The notes under the pieces were generated by a model. That model saw nothing but the letters and a program-made list of their open reading frames with translations, searched no databases and was not told where the DNA came from. Source: Anas platyrhynchos (Eukaryota; Chordata; Aves; Anseriformes; Anatidae). Taken from it: a stretch of DNA of 64,000 nucleotides. The stretch spans positions 10,746,001-10,810,000 of the forward strand of contig NC_092590.1 in NCBI RefSeq assembly GCF_047663525.1, read 5' to 3'. Each line of letters begins with the position of its first letter. Positions within the stretch are counted from its first letter, which is position 1. This document shows positions 12,703-25,544 of this stretch, piece after piece. The position numbers were made by a program, and so were the translations under genes.

Positions 12703-13791
12703 AATAAATGAATGGCAAATGCAGAATTTATTTTGTTTCCCAAGGAAGCTATTTTATTTATTTCCATTTTACGGTTTGTTTGTTTTTATACTTCCAAAGT
12801 TGGGTGTATTACCCAAAAGAACAAGTAATTACTATTTTAATGTGTGCACTCTTCTCCATATCAATTCTAAGGTTTCCTAAATGCAGTGCATGACAAGTAT
12901 TCCTGTGACCTCAAAACCTGTACCACTAGTGCCTGTTGCGAAGTGTGCATGAATGTTAAGAAAAAATTGAGTTCTAATTTTCCTGAGCATCTCAACAGAT
13001 GATCACAAGCAATGGAGCTGCCTTTGTCTGCTGGGCTGCTCTCATTTATACCTCTGCATCTAGTTAGTTGGGGTCAGAAGATGAAACACGAGTTGGGGGT
13101 TAAGCCAGTAGTTAATGCTTCAGTTTGAGTGGGCTGGATGTCTGTACTAGTGCTGATCGTGTACCTTGGTTGGCACTCAGTGCATGATGAGTTGAGGTGA
13201 CATGATTGCTTTTAGTGATTTATTGATGATCTTAGCAAAATTTAACCTGCAGTGTCAGAATATACCGGGCATCAGGAACTCCTAGTTACAAGTCCTTGCT
13301 CTTCAGTTTCAGTGTTACCTGATCTGTCCCACGATTGTGTATTAACTGGAGTGTCTGTCAAATATTTTTTCTTTAAAAAATAAAAAGTCACAGGTTGTCT
13401 TAACTGTAATCCAATTTATTTTTATCTGATTTAAGAGCTTTGGCCAAGTGCTGAAATGGATGTCTTGGAGCTGTGGCTTCACTTCTCACCTGTGAGCCCT
13501 TCTGTAGGGCTAGCAGGGGGCGTGTTGGGTCTTCAATGAGTGCAGCCTCATGTAGGTTGGCTGAAGAGCTTAAAAATGTCATAACTCTGCTGAGCTGGAA
13601 TCAGGGGGGTGATACAAATATGGCTCAGTTTGTGTCCATTTTTATTCCTTCCTCTGTTACTTCTTTCAAATCAAGAGTAAAAGTGGGGTCCCTACAGTGT
13701 CCCTATGGTCTGTAAAGGGTTGGCATTAAACTAGTCTTGAATTTCTATACATGGTGTACTTCTCCCTATACTTCTCAAATGACCAAATAAA
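12703..13791 (+). terminator. TRMT10A 3'UTR with three polyA signals
   Basis: AATAAA hexamers occur at 12703-12708, 13379-13384 and 13786-13791 downstream of the TRMT10A stop. The last is followed by a GGTCTTTTCTG GU/U-rich element and is a good distal cleavage signal. Use of each site is inferred. Confidence 0.55.
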
Positions 13792-13799
13792 GGTCTTTT

Positions 13800-14755
13800 C
13801 TGTTAAAAGCATGGATTGTAGTTTTTCCCTCAAATAGTTTTTTATTGTTTTGTTTTGTTAGGCTACACAAAAATGTGATTTCTTTTGTTCCAGAAACTAG
13901 ACCAGCTTTTTCATGCAAGCGCTTCTGGTTTTATTTCTGTAACAAGAAGCACAGTGTAAGTATACCCACCACGTATTGTTACACATAAATGTCACACAAA
14001 TGCGTGAAGTGGTGAGTTACAGGGAGGTACATCTTTACAGCTAAGGTACTGCATGTTAATGTGCACAGCACCTATTAAACCTGATCTGAGACTCTTCAGT
14101 CTCCAAGGTTTTCTTAAGACTTTAATGTGAGGGCCTCATTTTAGTAGACAAAAAGGGGACTTTGGAGACATTTTGAAAGAGTCTAGAGGTATTTTATGGA
14201 ATTGTTCTGCTGAGAAAGCATTTTTGTTCTGTGAATAAATTGTGTTGCAGCTTAAAATACAGCTTGTCTTGCATATGCAGCAGTGAAATTAGATAAAAGT
14301 ACATGAGTGCATGTGCATATATTTTAAATATTTGAAGCTTACCTATCTCTGGACAAATTGGGAATGTAGCCCTGTCTGCTTTAATCTGCAGAATCAGGAG
14401 GATTTGCACATTGTTACAAGACAAGGTAGCACTGACTGGGAGTGTCTCTTGGCTCCTGCTTTTCTGTCTTGCACACTGAAATTCAAATTAAGGAAAAGAT
14501 AGCCTGGGGTGCTGCCTTTGGGAGGCTCCTAGTATTACTCCACAACCCCACAGCACCTAAGGGACCAGTCATTGCCCGTTCATACCATTGCATGTCTAAA
14601 TCACTAGGTCTTTATATCCTCTCTGGTGCCTTCCCCAGTGATTTCTATTAGTGCTGTGTCCTGGGTCCCAGGTGAGAGGGAAGGAAGTCCCCAGTAAGGG
14701 ACAGGTACGAGGTCTGAGCCGAATGCAGTGGATGGGGAGCCACGAGCTATACATA
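13800..14755. other. Intergenic DNA after TRMT10A
   Basis: AT-rich single-copy-looking sequence. I see no exon, RNA gene or repeat family in it. Confidence 0.5.
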
Positions 14756-14759
14756 TTTC

Positions 14760-15470
14760 ACGGAATCACAGAATTTCTGGGTTGGAAGAGACCTCAAGAC
14801 CATCAAGTCCAACCTCTGACCTAATGCTAACAGTCCCCACTAAACCATATCCCTAAGCTCTATATCTAAACGTCTTTTGAAGACTTCCAGGGATGGTGAC
14901 TCCACCACTTCCCTGGGCAGCCTGTTCCAGTGCCCAACAACCCTTTCAGTAAAGAAATTCTTCCTAACATCTAACCTAAAACTCCCCTGGCGCAACTTTA
15001 GCCCATTCCCCCTCATCCTGTCACCAGGCACATGGGAGAACAGGCCAACCCCCATCTCGCTAGAGCCTCCTTTAAGGTATCTGTAGAGAGCGATAAGGTC
15101 GCCCCTGAGCCTCCTCTTCTCCAGGCTGAACAAGCCCAGCTCCCTCAGCCGCTCCTCGTAGGACTTGTTCTCCAGGCCCCTCACCAGCTTCGTCGCCCTT
15201 CTCTGGACCCACTCAAGCACCTCGATGTCCTTCTTGTAGCGAGGGGCCCAAAACTGAACACAGTACTCGAGGTGCGGCCTCACCAGAGCCGAGTACAGGG
15301 GGACGATCACCTCCCTAGCCCTGCTGGTCACAGTGTTTCTGATACAAGCCAGGATGCTGTTGGCCTTCTTGGCCACCTGAGCACACTGCTGGCTCATATT
15401 CAACCAACTGTCCACCACCACTCCCAGGTCCTTCTCTGCCTGGCAGCTCTCCAACCACTCCTCTCCCATA
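14760..15470 (-). mobile_element. CR1 LINE, 5'-truncated, minus orientation
   Basis: The left edge (cggaatcacagaatttctgg) is the reverse complement of the CR1 3' tail. An open frame of 209 codons (15469-14840, minus) encodes the C-terminal part of the CR1 ORF2 reverse transcriptase, with the conserved [38 protein letters not shown] and [11 protein letters not shown] blocks. The catalytic FADD motif is absent because the copy is truncated upstream of it. The frame is unbroken, so the insertion is fairly young. Its sequence is nearly the same as the 3' part of the CR1 at 25545-26668, in the opposite orientation. Confidence 0.95.
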
Positions 15471-18060
15471 CTTCACGAAGCATTCAGAAACACTGGACAG
15501 TTCAATTAGCCTACTACCCGATCCTTCTCAGTAACAGCAGGCGCTTCCAAAAGACTGCAGGCTGCCAGCTGTTTGTGGCGGGGACGAGTGATAGTCCAGA
15601 AGATGGGGCACCTAATTACACTGCAGAATAAAGAAATGCAGCTGCCTCGCCAGAATGGTCATACAAGGATCTCCCTCCTTGCTGCACCCCAGTGTGATGG
15701 TAAGAATCTGCTCCGGCTTCTTCTGTTAGAGAAGTCGGTCACTACCTTTTTTGCCATCCCCTGTCCTCCCAACATAAATGGCTTTGAATCTGGTCTCGAG
15801 GTTCACACGTTGAATATAACCTTGCTCTCCCTTCACTAGGATGGGTGAAGTGCCTTTGAGGGAGGTTTGTTTCCAGACATCTAGCAAAAGTGTTAACAGA
15901 TGCTTTGGGAAATAAAGCTCAACTGACCTCGCAAGCTATCCTGCTTCTGGCCCTAACGTGTTTGCTCAGTAGCCTGTCAGCTTCACGGAGGAAACGTAAC
16001 CGTGCTGTTGCAAGGCTGTGTTAACACGGTGGCTTTCACTCTGGTTCTGCTCACCGACGAGTCTCCAAGGCCTCCGAGATGTAATTACGGCCTTCAGGCT
16101 CAGCTAACGCAGCGCGATGCTAAGAGACAACTGATAAGAAACGCTCAGGACAGAGATTTATACAGAATTAAGGCAGAATGGCTGTGGCCAGAAGTACACA
16201 CGCAGTTATTTACCGCAGCTCAATGCATGGTCACCCAGCCCTGCTGTTTGCTTTCCATCTCACGTTGTAGTGCTTATACCAAAGACACAAGGCAAGTTTC
16301 AAAGCTCTGCCAAAGTGAAGGGCGTGCGTCTTGGAGCAATATCGTGTTTGCCAGCTCCTCCCATTCGAAGCTTTGCCTCCATTTACTGTGCCCTACGGGC
16401 TAATGCTCTTGCAGAGCTCTGGAGAAATTACATATCCCAGAAACCGATGCCCACTTCGATCCTTTTGTAAAATGAGTTTCTGCATCCGTGCTATAAGTCG
16501 GCACATGTACCTGAGTAAAAGACCACTGTAAGTGCGTGGCTTTCCACTGGCCACTCAGAAACTTTTGAGATGTTTTGAAAGAGCCTGGCCTCACTGAATA
16601 ATCTTTCTCTGGAAAATTAATGGAAGTGTGCTTGATTTACCAAATTCATTAGTTTTATGAGAATGAACAGAGGCGTGTTTAAAGCAGATAAAATCCGATT
16701 CTTCAGCTTTTGCAGTTCACTCACAAGACCTGAGATCCTTTTCTGCCATTATTGGTCTGTATTTTCATTTTCATTGTTTACATGGTGGTTTTAATGCTTG
16801 TTTCCAACCCTACACCGTGGATGCTAAGGTTTGTGATGCTTTTATACTAATAATGGAGATATGGAAGCAAATCACTGTTTGCAGTGAGGCAGACATCTGC
16901 AGTCACTCTGCAGGCCAGATTTTGAGAATCCAGGGTCTTTTTTTCCTCCTTTTTCTTTTTTTTTTTCCCCAGTGCCTGGGGCTTGACATGCATCTCTCCA
17001 GGTTTTAAGTGTGCCCTCTTCTTACCCCAGTATGTCTGCGGCTATAGGGTCAAATCTGCCCACAAGAACTCTTTGTGCAGGCCTGGCTGAGACATTCAAA
17101 AAGATGGATCTGGTGCCAAAAGTGTTGTCTCTGTCTTTTTTTTTTTTTTCCACTTAGCCCACTTCACACATATCTATGCAGAATGGTTTGGTTGAATCAT
17201 ACGAAGATCAAATTTAATGAGCAGAAAATTATTTTAAAAGAGAGTCTGAACAGCTATCTTTACACCTCTGATAGTCTTTATATCTGTAAGTACACTTTTT
17301 TTGTATGTGAAGGTGACTAGCAGCTGCTTCAGTGGCTATGAGGAGGTGGGTCTCCCCTGGAAGGGAGGCATCTGTTGTTTGAGGGGTGGGGGGAAGCAGG
17401 ACTCGCTCTTGTTTCCACTTCCAGCTCTCTGTTGGCCATGGTTCTTCCCTGGGGACAACGTGTCTGCGCGTGCTGGACATTTGTTTCTCAGCCTTGAGAA
17501 TAAAATACGTTCTGCATCCTTTTCTGGAAAAAATTGTGAGAAAGCAAGCTGTGAATTCCCAGACTAGGGTTTTGGTGTACTGATTTGGTTTTATGTACAC
17601 AGCTAAGAGTGTAGAAGCCCATTCACTCGTGAGCAAGGAAGCCGCCCCGACTCAGACACCGTTTTGAAAAGAAGAAATCATTGCTTTGGGGATTTTTCCT
17701 TTGTCCTTCTTGTACTTACATAAGGCCACACTCCTTCAGGAGGGTTACAAACAGCAATAAATACTGGTAGCATTAGAGCTGCCCTGAGCGGCTTTGGCAA
17801 AACAATAACATACTCCTTGGCTGACTTTTGCTGTCTCTTTGTGTTTCAGAGGGGACACAAAGATGTGATGGTAGTCTCTGTTTGGAGTGCCAATACTGTT
17901 TGTTTGCCCTGGCTGGCTAGAGGATGCAGAAGTGGGCTCTAAGATTTACGTGAACGTTGTGTCAAGAGAAACCAATTGAGTGGCTGCAAGAATAGAGGGT
18001 CTTTGAATATCTAGCGCTTAGAGAACTTGAATTCAGATTTTAAATTTAATTTCTCATATT
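15471..18060. other. Intergenic / 3' flank of C4orf17
   Basis: No additional gene recognised. There are T-rich simple tracts near 16938-16970 and 17138-17150. I looked on the minus strand for the long conserved C-terminal part of mammalian C4orf17 and did not find a convincing match. Confidence 0.45.
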
Positions 18061-18061
18061 G

Positions 18062-21000
18062 TCACTGAAGTTTGGTCTCACTGCAAAGACAAAAGTCAGA
18101 GCTGCTGAACATTCACAGTCCCTGTGCTGCTCAGTAGCGTCCTAGACACGCGGTGTCTTAACATTTACAATTCCATTACTTACCAATCTTCATATTTTGG
18201 CTTGCTTCTGATTCTTTAGTTGAAGGCCTGAATGAAAGAGGAAGAAAGTCACACTTCATGAATAGCATGAACTGAGAACTGCAAAGTACAAAAAAAAAAT
18301 GGCTTTTTTTTTTTTTTTAAAAAAAAAAAAAGGGGGGTTTCAGGTGCTCCTAAAGCTTTGTTCTGCTCCTGTAGTAACTAAATCTGTATCAAGGTGCACA
18401 GGGTTGATTGTAATTAGGAATGTCTTTGATTCAAGTTCTGCCTGATAAAACTTCAGTCACGAAGTAGCTTTCTTTACAAGATGCACAGGTGAAGAAACCA
18501 AAACTTGCTGGTTATGAGGCTCAGCCCGTCTCTAATCCTGGCAGCATCACTGCAGATTTTACCTGTTATTCATTTCCCTTTCTGGACCTTTCCGAGGAGT
18601 GGGGGGAGGCTTCAGCACACAGGGGATATTCGTGTTCTCTGCTGCGCCTTCCTTCATGGCGTGGGGCTGATTATTCAGCATGTCTTTGTCAGCCAGTTCC
18701 GAGTAAATCAGGTTGGACATTAAGTCTTTCTCTGAAATTTGAAGGTAGCAGAAATTTAATTTACATTTCCACCTGGCAGTCTGGATGTTTAAAGATGATG
18801 TTTTGTTTGCTTTCTGCCTTCCCCCAGCCCACAGCAGCCACTGGGAGAACATTTCCCACCCTGCACTAAATCTGAGCGTGCTGAGGTCTCACTGACCGAT
18901 TTCTGTTCAGAACAGCCCCACCTGGGGTGAGCACACCTCACTGGGACCTAAACCCTCCAGCTCAGCAGTAACACTCAGTTCAGCTCTGAGGATGCCAGGG
19001 GTTTACACAAATATACAAGAGAACTTTCCTTGCAAACACGGATGCAGGTGCATAAGTTTGTTACCTTTCAGGCTTGCCGTCAAGAGCCATTTCTGGATCT
19101 CCGTGAGTGAATCTGTCTGTAAAACTTTGCCCAGTCTGTCCAGCACCTGGAAGATGTGTGGGATAGCTACCATGAGAGAGAAGAAGCTGAATGACAACAT
19201 AGTTTTTATGTATTTTAGTTTATCTCTATCTGTGTGAGTTTCTATCTGTGTGCAGCTGCCTAGCAGAGTAATTGCTAAAGACAAAATTAAGCGAACAGAA
19301 TCCACACTTTGAGAAAATAAGTTCATCAAATAACATTTCACACCGTCCTCAAGAGAAATAAAAATGTACAACATCACAGGGGGCCACGTACTGCAGCTCT
19401 CATGTCTTACCTTTATTTCCCAGTCCAGGTAGCTTGGGATGAAATTCACGTTCTCCTGAACGTAAGGGCTGTGAGTCAAGTTGGCAAACAGAGAGGAAGG
19501 CTGGGTGGGAGGCTTGTGGGCTCCCTGCGCAGCTGCAGGTTGTGCAGAGGTTTGGGATCGCTTTTTCAAAAGCTTTTCCGAAATAGAAAACGACACGTAA
19601 AGACATGGCTCGACTCCATTTAAGCAGGAATTAAAGGCAATCTGAAATATGGCTAACACTGGTCCCTAGCAAGGGCATACATTAAACACATGTAAAGCTG
19701 TTATTTGACTGAATATGGCCAGAAATAGGAAATGCGTGGGTTGATGGTTACAGCTTCTAACACAATCACCAGGAATAATAACAGATATGCACAGCATAAT
19801 ATGCAACATCGGATTTTTCCCTTTTTTGATGAAGAAAATGTGTAGAACTATACATCATGCTTTGCTTTGAAATGTCTTCTGGAATAGCTATTTTTTGCTT
19901 GTTTGTTTTGCTTTGTTTTGGAAAGATCTGGATTTTGGTATAAGAATGAAAGTGATGCTGGTTAAGAGTTAATGGAAATTAGATTGGTAAGGAATTAAAT
20001 CCAGACTTCTGTGTTCTGTTTGCTTTTCCATCATGAATTTGTAGTGTGCTCCTGAGCAACTCTTCATTTCTATGTGTGCAAGCTTAAGCAGCCTATTAAA
20101 GGCCTGGGGATCAATGTGTTTGACAGAAGGTTTTGTTTGTAAGCTCAGAGGGGAAATGCAGAGACAAAGCAAAATGCACCCAAAAGTGTTTTTAACAACA
20201 GTTGTTTACTGTGTGGTGCTGTATGGCAGTATCTGGCCATCATATGGTTATTTTGCAGCCAAAACATGGTAAATAGTTTGAAGAACTGTGATCTAAATGT
20301 ATAGGTGAACAGTAAAAGGAATAGGCATTTTTTTACTATCTTCAGACTGGGGACAAAAGAGCAATATTAAGACAAAAAATATATATATATAAAAAAAAAT
20401 AAAATTTAAAAGAGGAAGAAAAATTATTCCTTGTTTTTTGCATCTGTACTGCAAAACATATCCGTAGTGCCCTCTCGTGTTCAGTACCAATACAGCACCA
20501 TTTGCATTTCATTTTTAAGCAATCCTCCTAGCGAAATCCTTTGTGTAGAGAGGGCAGGCTTTTTCCTGTACTTGCTTGTTGTACAGCATGACCATTTTTT
20601 TCCCAGCAGTCTGAGACAAAGTGAGGTTTTTTGCTGTCTTCATTGCATTTGACCGCTTTTCTTAGTAGCAAGGTACAGTTACAGGGCAGAAAGTGATGAA
20701 GGTATAGTGTAGTCATTACCCTACTTAATACCAGATCAATACCATATCCCTTCCAAGCTCTCCTTGTATCCCTTTTCTGGATCTGTGTTGTCTTCCTTAC
20801 TGCTCTGAGACAGTCTGTTTGGGTTACAGTGGTCAGAAGTGAGAAGGAGACCGCTTAAATGACAAACTAGGGTGTTTTTTCCCTTACCTTTTCAGGTGAA
20901 GTAGGGTTGCTTTGAGTCATTTTAGGAAAATCTGCAAGTCCTTCTCTGTTTTCTGGAAACCAACAGGCAGAGTGTTTTACCAAGTTGAAAAATAGCAGGC

Positions 21001-23862
21001 ATAAGGTACACCCTATGTTGTATCCGGGGAGGGGCATTTTTAATTACAAAAATGTGCTAGCCATATTTTAGAAGCCTGTATTTGTTTTTGTTTTTGTTTT
21101 TGTTTTTTTGTTTGTTTGCTTTTACTATCCCACACAGAATATTAATGCAATTATTAGCCTAACAAAGCTGAAGAAAATCCTGGAAACTGTATGTCGCAGG
21201 TGCATGCTTACGGTGCTGTGTTAACAACCTCTGCAGCATGTTGCTCACAGATGTAATTAATAATTGCTGATAGTTGTGAAATTGTTAGATGCCTCATGGG
21301 CACGGGACCTTTAAAACTTATAAAGAGACAAGTGGAGTCAGCAAGGAGAAATGTTTTAAGATGTGGTGGTTAACAGAGAGAAGGGAAGAAATTCTTGCCT
21401 TTTTAATTGACATTTTTTAGACTACTGGACTAATTGCCCTACGTTCCCTTCACCTGGACCCGAGCTGTTATGACACAGTGCCCTGGCTGAGACCTGGTTC
21501 CACCTTCAGCAGCTCAGGTTCCCCTTCTGCTGCCGTGTAATATAGCAGCGTGGTGCCTCTACTCACGTGCCATGAACGGCAAAAAGCCTGGCGCCCTTTG
21601 CATGAGAGCCTCGAGCCTTGGCAAGTAGCTGCAGGGAAGCGAGCTCCCCGCGGTGTTCCCACTTCGCACATGCTCTTGGCTGGCTTCTTGCTCGGGGATG
21701 GCTGTTCCTCCAGCACATGCTTGTTCTTGTAAAAAGCTGTTTCTTACAATACAGACTGGAGTGTTATTTAAGCCTGTCCAAAAAATAACAATGATAAAAA
21801 TAAATAGATTAGAGTAATATAGGGCTCATGGAATGAGTCAAAGGGAGGTTCAGAATACTGGAAAGCCTGGCAGGAAAAATTGCTACTCGGCTGCAAGAAA
21901 ATTTGCAAATACAACATGACTTTGTTACTGCGTTAGGTCCGTGATTGACCCCTCACAATCTGCTGCTAGACCAGAGGCATGATAGGAACAGGATGGGATA
22001 AAAAATTCTGCCATCTGAGAATGAGCCTGTAGCCAGCCTTACAGAGACAGACACAGCCGGGTTTGCTGTGTACTGTTTCACATGTCAAGTGAGATTGCCT
22101 TGCATTTTTCCCATTTAAAACAAATTTTAAAAACGACCATTAGTTTTATCATTGGTCCAACTGAATTTCACATGGAGAAAAAGCAGTTCTATGAAGTAGC
22201 TGATAAGGATTTTCAGAACCTCAGTTCTACTCAGTATTTGACATAAGACCAAGCTGAAGCAGAAAACAATTACAGCTAAACATTACTCTGCTGAGACTAC
22301 AAAGTTTTTCACCAAATTAAAGTTCATTTGGCTAAGCAGTATAAGACTTTGGTCTCTGCTGACTGTTGTCAGCTTGTCTTTTTTTTGCCAGGTTCTAGGA
22401 AGAGAGAGAGAGAGAGAGAAATACATTCTATATTTCTGTATATTTTATATTCTTATTTATCTAGATTTCAATATATACGTGTACAGAGAGAGACAAAATT
22501 TTAGACATAAGCTGGGCGGTCAATGTGAAAGAAGTCTTGTTTTGTTCCTTCAAAGGTATCCATTCTGAATTGAAGGCTGAAAGTAATTCAGCCTTTTCGG
22601 AGCTGGTTTGGTTTACATCACCCTTAATACCTTATTACAAAAGTTATATCACAGACTCATCGACTAGCAATGCAAATCCTGTAGTAATGTCTGCTCATCC
22701 TAGTAGTTCTCGAGGAACTCCGTAGAGATTGTTTCCCCATCATGAGCTTTATTTACCTTCTGCAGTGTAAACCTGGCCATGCAACAACAATTTTATTTCA
22801 GCCACTGACAGAAAGATGCCTTTGTACAAACTTACGGGTGCAGCTTTAGAAACAGAAGCTCATCCCTAGAAGTGTTATTTCTTCTGCTGATGCAAACGGT
22901 GCACTGATTTTGACTGTATTCCCTTCAGGTGTAGGAATAGTAATCATTGTTAGCGTGCAATAGAGCAGCACGCGGTTTTTAGAGCACCAGGTTAGTATGA
23001 AATGCTACATTGCATAATATGTTGCCCCTGGAAAGGTATCACAATGATTTAGGTGAGAGTGAAATAGATTTAAAAAAAAAAAAAAAGTGAAAATGTCTCT
23101 GTAAGCAGAGTCTCTGACACTTGGCATGCACTTATATACAGAAGGAAAATGAAATAAATTATTTTAGCTGAAGTGAAATCCCAGACAGTTGTCTTAGAGA
23201 AATAGTTCCTGGTACATTGTAAAGATTTTAGCATTGCTAACCTTCACATTGTCAACCTGAGATTGTTCGCTGCTGAGAAATGGGTAAAGATGCTTGGTGG
23301 AATGAAATGGAGGTAATGACTTTGTGTGTGCATAGTGGAGAGTGTTTAGGGTAGGTTGTCAGCAACAAATTTATACCGAAAAGGGCTTTAAGAGAATTTT
23401 TCAGTGTTTACTTCTGAGTAAGCTTCACTCAGTGCGAAGCTTAGTGCTTCGCTCTCTGCAATGCTATCATACAGGGACCGTATCACTGCATGTCCGTATT
23501 GCCTCCTTGAGGTCTCAGTATTTTGGCCATGACTGATCACGGTTCTGAAAGCGGGATCTCTTACTGAGTTGTGCACGCTGGTGAAATGCTTCCCTTAGAT
23601 ACAAGAAGTGGCAGCACAGGGTGTTTTTTGAATAAACCTGCGTTACACCGGCATTTCCCTATGTGCTTGCCAGGGTGTGCGGACTGGCAAGTGGTCCCGA
23701 ACAGCTCTCACCGGGGATGTGGCAGACCATCCGAGGGTGGGGGATGTTCCTGGAGAAGTAATACTTCCCCGCCGCGCAGCTGGAGTGCGAGTAACGGCGC
23801 TGGTTCCGTGGCACATCGTGGCTGGCCTCGGCTTCACATCCCAGCCTGGGGCTGGTGTTCAT
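18062..23862 (-). CDS. C4orf17: C4orf17 orthologue, uncharacterised protein
   Basis: Function unknown; the family is vertebrate-specific. Minus-strand exons fit in phase: 23862-23712, 20952-20888, 19572-19411, 19146-19065, 18731-18563, and a tentative last exon 18080-18062 ending in TGA. Matches to the human protein are PHPRMVCHIPG (exon 1; human PHPRRVCHIKG), IPSYLDWEIK, LQTDSLTEIQKWLL (human LHTDSLAEVLQWLL) and NLIYSELA (human ALIHSELA). All internal junctions are GT/AG. The model gives about 215 aa against about 359 in human. The missing parts are one internal segment after exon 1 and the C-terminal region. Either small exons were missed or the avian protein is shorter. The ATG at 23862 gives MNTSP, like the human MNLNPP. 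The first five exons are well supported. The last exon rests only on a good acceptor (tttgtctttgcag) and correct phase. Confidence 0.75.
18297..18335. repeat. A/T/A/G homopolymer cluster
   Basis: Consecutive homopolymer runs: an A run, a T run, a longer A run, then six G. It lies in the last inferred intron of C4orf17. The region is likely variable and error-prone in sequencing. Confidence 0.8.
22397..22420. repeat. (AG)n microsatellite
   Basis: A short GA/AG dinucleotide tract within intron 1 of C4orf17; a second short gagaga tract lies near 22486. Confidence 0.8.
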
Positions 23863-24930
23863 CGTGTGACCGTCCCTGCTCTCTTGCAGGGTGTCTTCCT
23901 GCAGGGCAGGTTGGCTCTTCTGCTCTCCAGCCGAGGCCAAATGCTGGAGGTGAAGAACAGGAATTGACATTGACTTTTCTGCTATTTTCTGCCTATTTCT
24001 ATTTTTTGTAAAGCACTTTATCTCTTATTTTTACCTCTTCCATAAGCATTTTGGAGAAGCTGTAAGCACAGGGCGGTGAAAGCAGGCTGCCCACTGCTCC
24101 ATACCTAGGTAGTTACCTCAGCCAACTAAGTTACATCGTCTCAACCACTGCTTGTGGTCACTTTGGAGCTGCCTTCATTTCCCTGCTGTCTCTGCTCACA
24201 TCTCAGAATACACATGGCATTGGGCAGCTGAGATCCTCTTTTTTTGCAGAAACAGATATATGGGAGTGGAGGGAGAAGATTGCTTTCTGATTGTGGAGAG
24301 AAATCACAGATGTTCACACTGTTCTTTGCCTCTGACACCTTTGTCAGGATACTCAGTACCATAAGCATGAAGACGGGGGACATTCTAAGAATCATGTTTT
24401 ATTTAAGGCAAATTAATTGATCTTGCAAATCTCACACAGTGGGTTTGTCTAATCTGTTTTGTGATGGTCTGGAATCAAGTTAACCAAGAAATTAACCTGT
24501 GGGTCTCCTGGCAGGAAGAGTCTGCACAGGCTGAGAATGGAGTAAGTGTTCGTCAGCTACCTGTTAGGGTCAGGAAGCAGTGCGTGGTTGCTGTTAGTGT
24601 TTTAAGGAATATGTGGAGAGAAGAGGCTTGGAAAAGGAAATCAACTCTTAACATTTTGCAAGGTTATTTTTATTGCATGGCTGTGTATGACTCAGGAAAA
24701 AACTCCAGTGAACTGACAGATTTTGCAACATGTGCAGAAGATCACTGGATGCGATGGGTGCCCATCTGAAAACAAAAAGTGCAAGTTCTAGAGTTGAACG
24801 TCCTGCACTAAGGTCATTGCATGCCCTGACAAACCAAAAAGGTCAGTGTTTGCCCTCTGTTATCATACCATTTCAGTGCAGCTCTGCTAGGATGGAAGCA
24901 ACTGTACATATAAATGTTTTGTAGCTAATG
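23863..24930. other. Upstream flank of C4orf17
   Basis: This region must hold the C4orf17 promoter or a non-coding first exon, but I cannot locate a start site. No repeat or other gene is seen. Confidence 0.4.
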
Positions 24931-24938
24931 GCAAGCTC

Positions 24939-25067
24939 TTTTTATTTTATTTTATTTTATTTTATTTTATTTTATTTTATTTTATTTTATTTTATTTTAT
25001 TTTATTTTATTTTATTTTATTTTATTTTATTTTATTTTATTTTATTTTATTTTATTTTATTTTATTT
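24939..25067 (+). repeat. (TTTTA)n pentanucleotide microsatellite
   Basis: About 25 uninterrupted copies of TTTTA/TTTAT over about 125 bp, decaying into TTTA units near 25070. It opens a spurious Phe/Ile/Leu/Tyr-rich reading frame that is not a gene. Confidence 0.97.
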
Positions 25068-25544
25068 ATTATTTATTTTTAAATTTGGGAATGCCTGGAA
25101 GCATATAGAGTAACTTAGGAAATAACATGACTAATAAACAAAAGCTGAAAATAACTAAACAAAATACAGGGAAGGGCAGGTGATTAAAGCCGATACTCAA
25201 TTGCGTATGATTTGAACTACCAAATCATTTTAGTTGCCATTTTCTTCCCATACAGCAATACTGGCACATTGCAGGTGTCCTGGTGTTATTCCTGCAGACT
25301 GCTGCCCTGCAGAAATTATTCTTGGTTAAAAAGCCCAGGCAGCCTGCCAGATGCTCTGTGCTCTTCAGTACTAGTTAGAGTGCATTCAGTAATTTTCTCT
25401 GATATTTCGGACGTTTAATTTTTCATAAATTGAATGATAAAGTCAAATTTCACATCACCACCAAGTTTTGTACTAATGGAACTCTACTAGCTTGTTCCTG
25501 ATTTAAATGAAAATTTAATTTTTTTTTTTTTTCACCGTCTCCCA

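Noticed and set aside
15032-15631. A 199-codon plus-strand frame.
   Set aside because: Antisense shadow of the CR1 reverse-transcriptase frame at 14840-15469.
19003-19659. A single 218-codon minus-strand frame covering two C4orf17 exons.
   Set aside because: The middle is intron: the two conserved exons are separated by a good donor at 19411 and acceptor at 19146, and the intervening peptide has no counterpart in the family.
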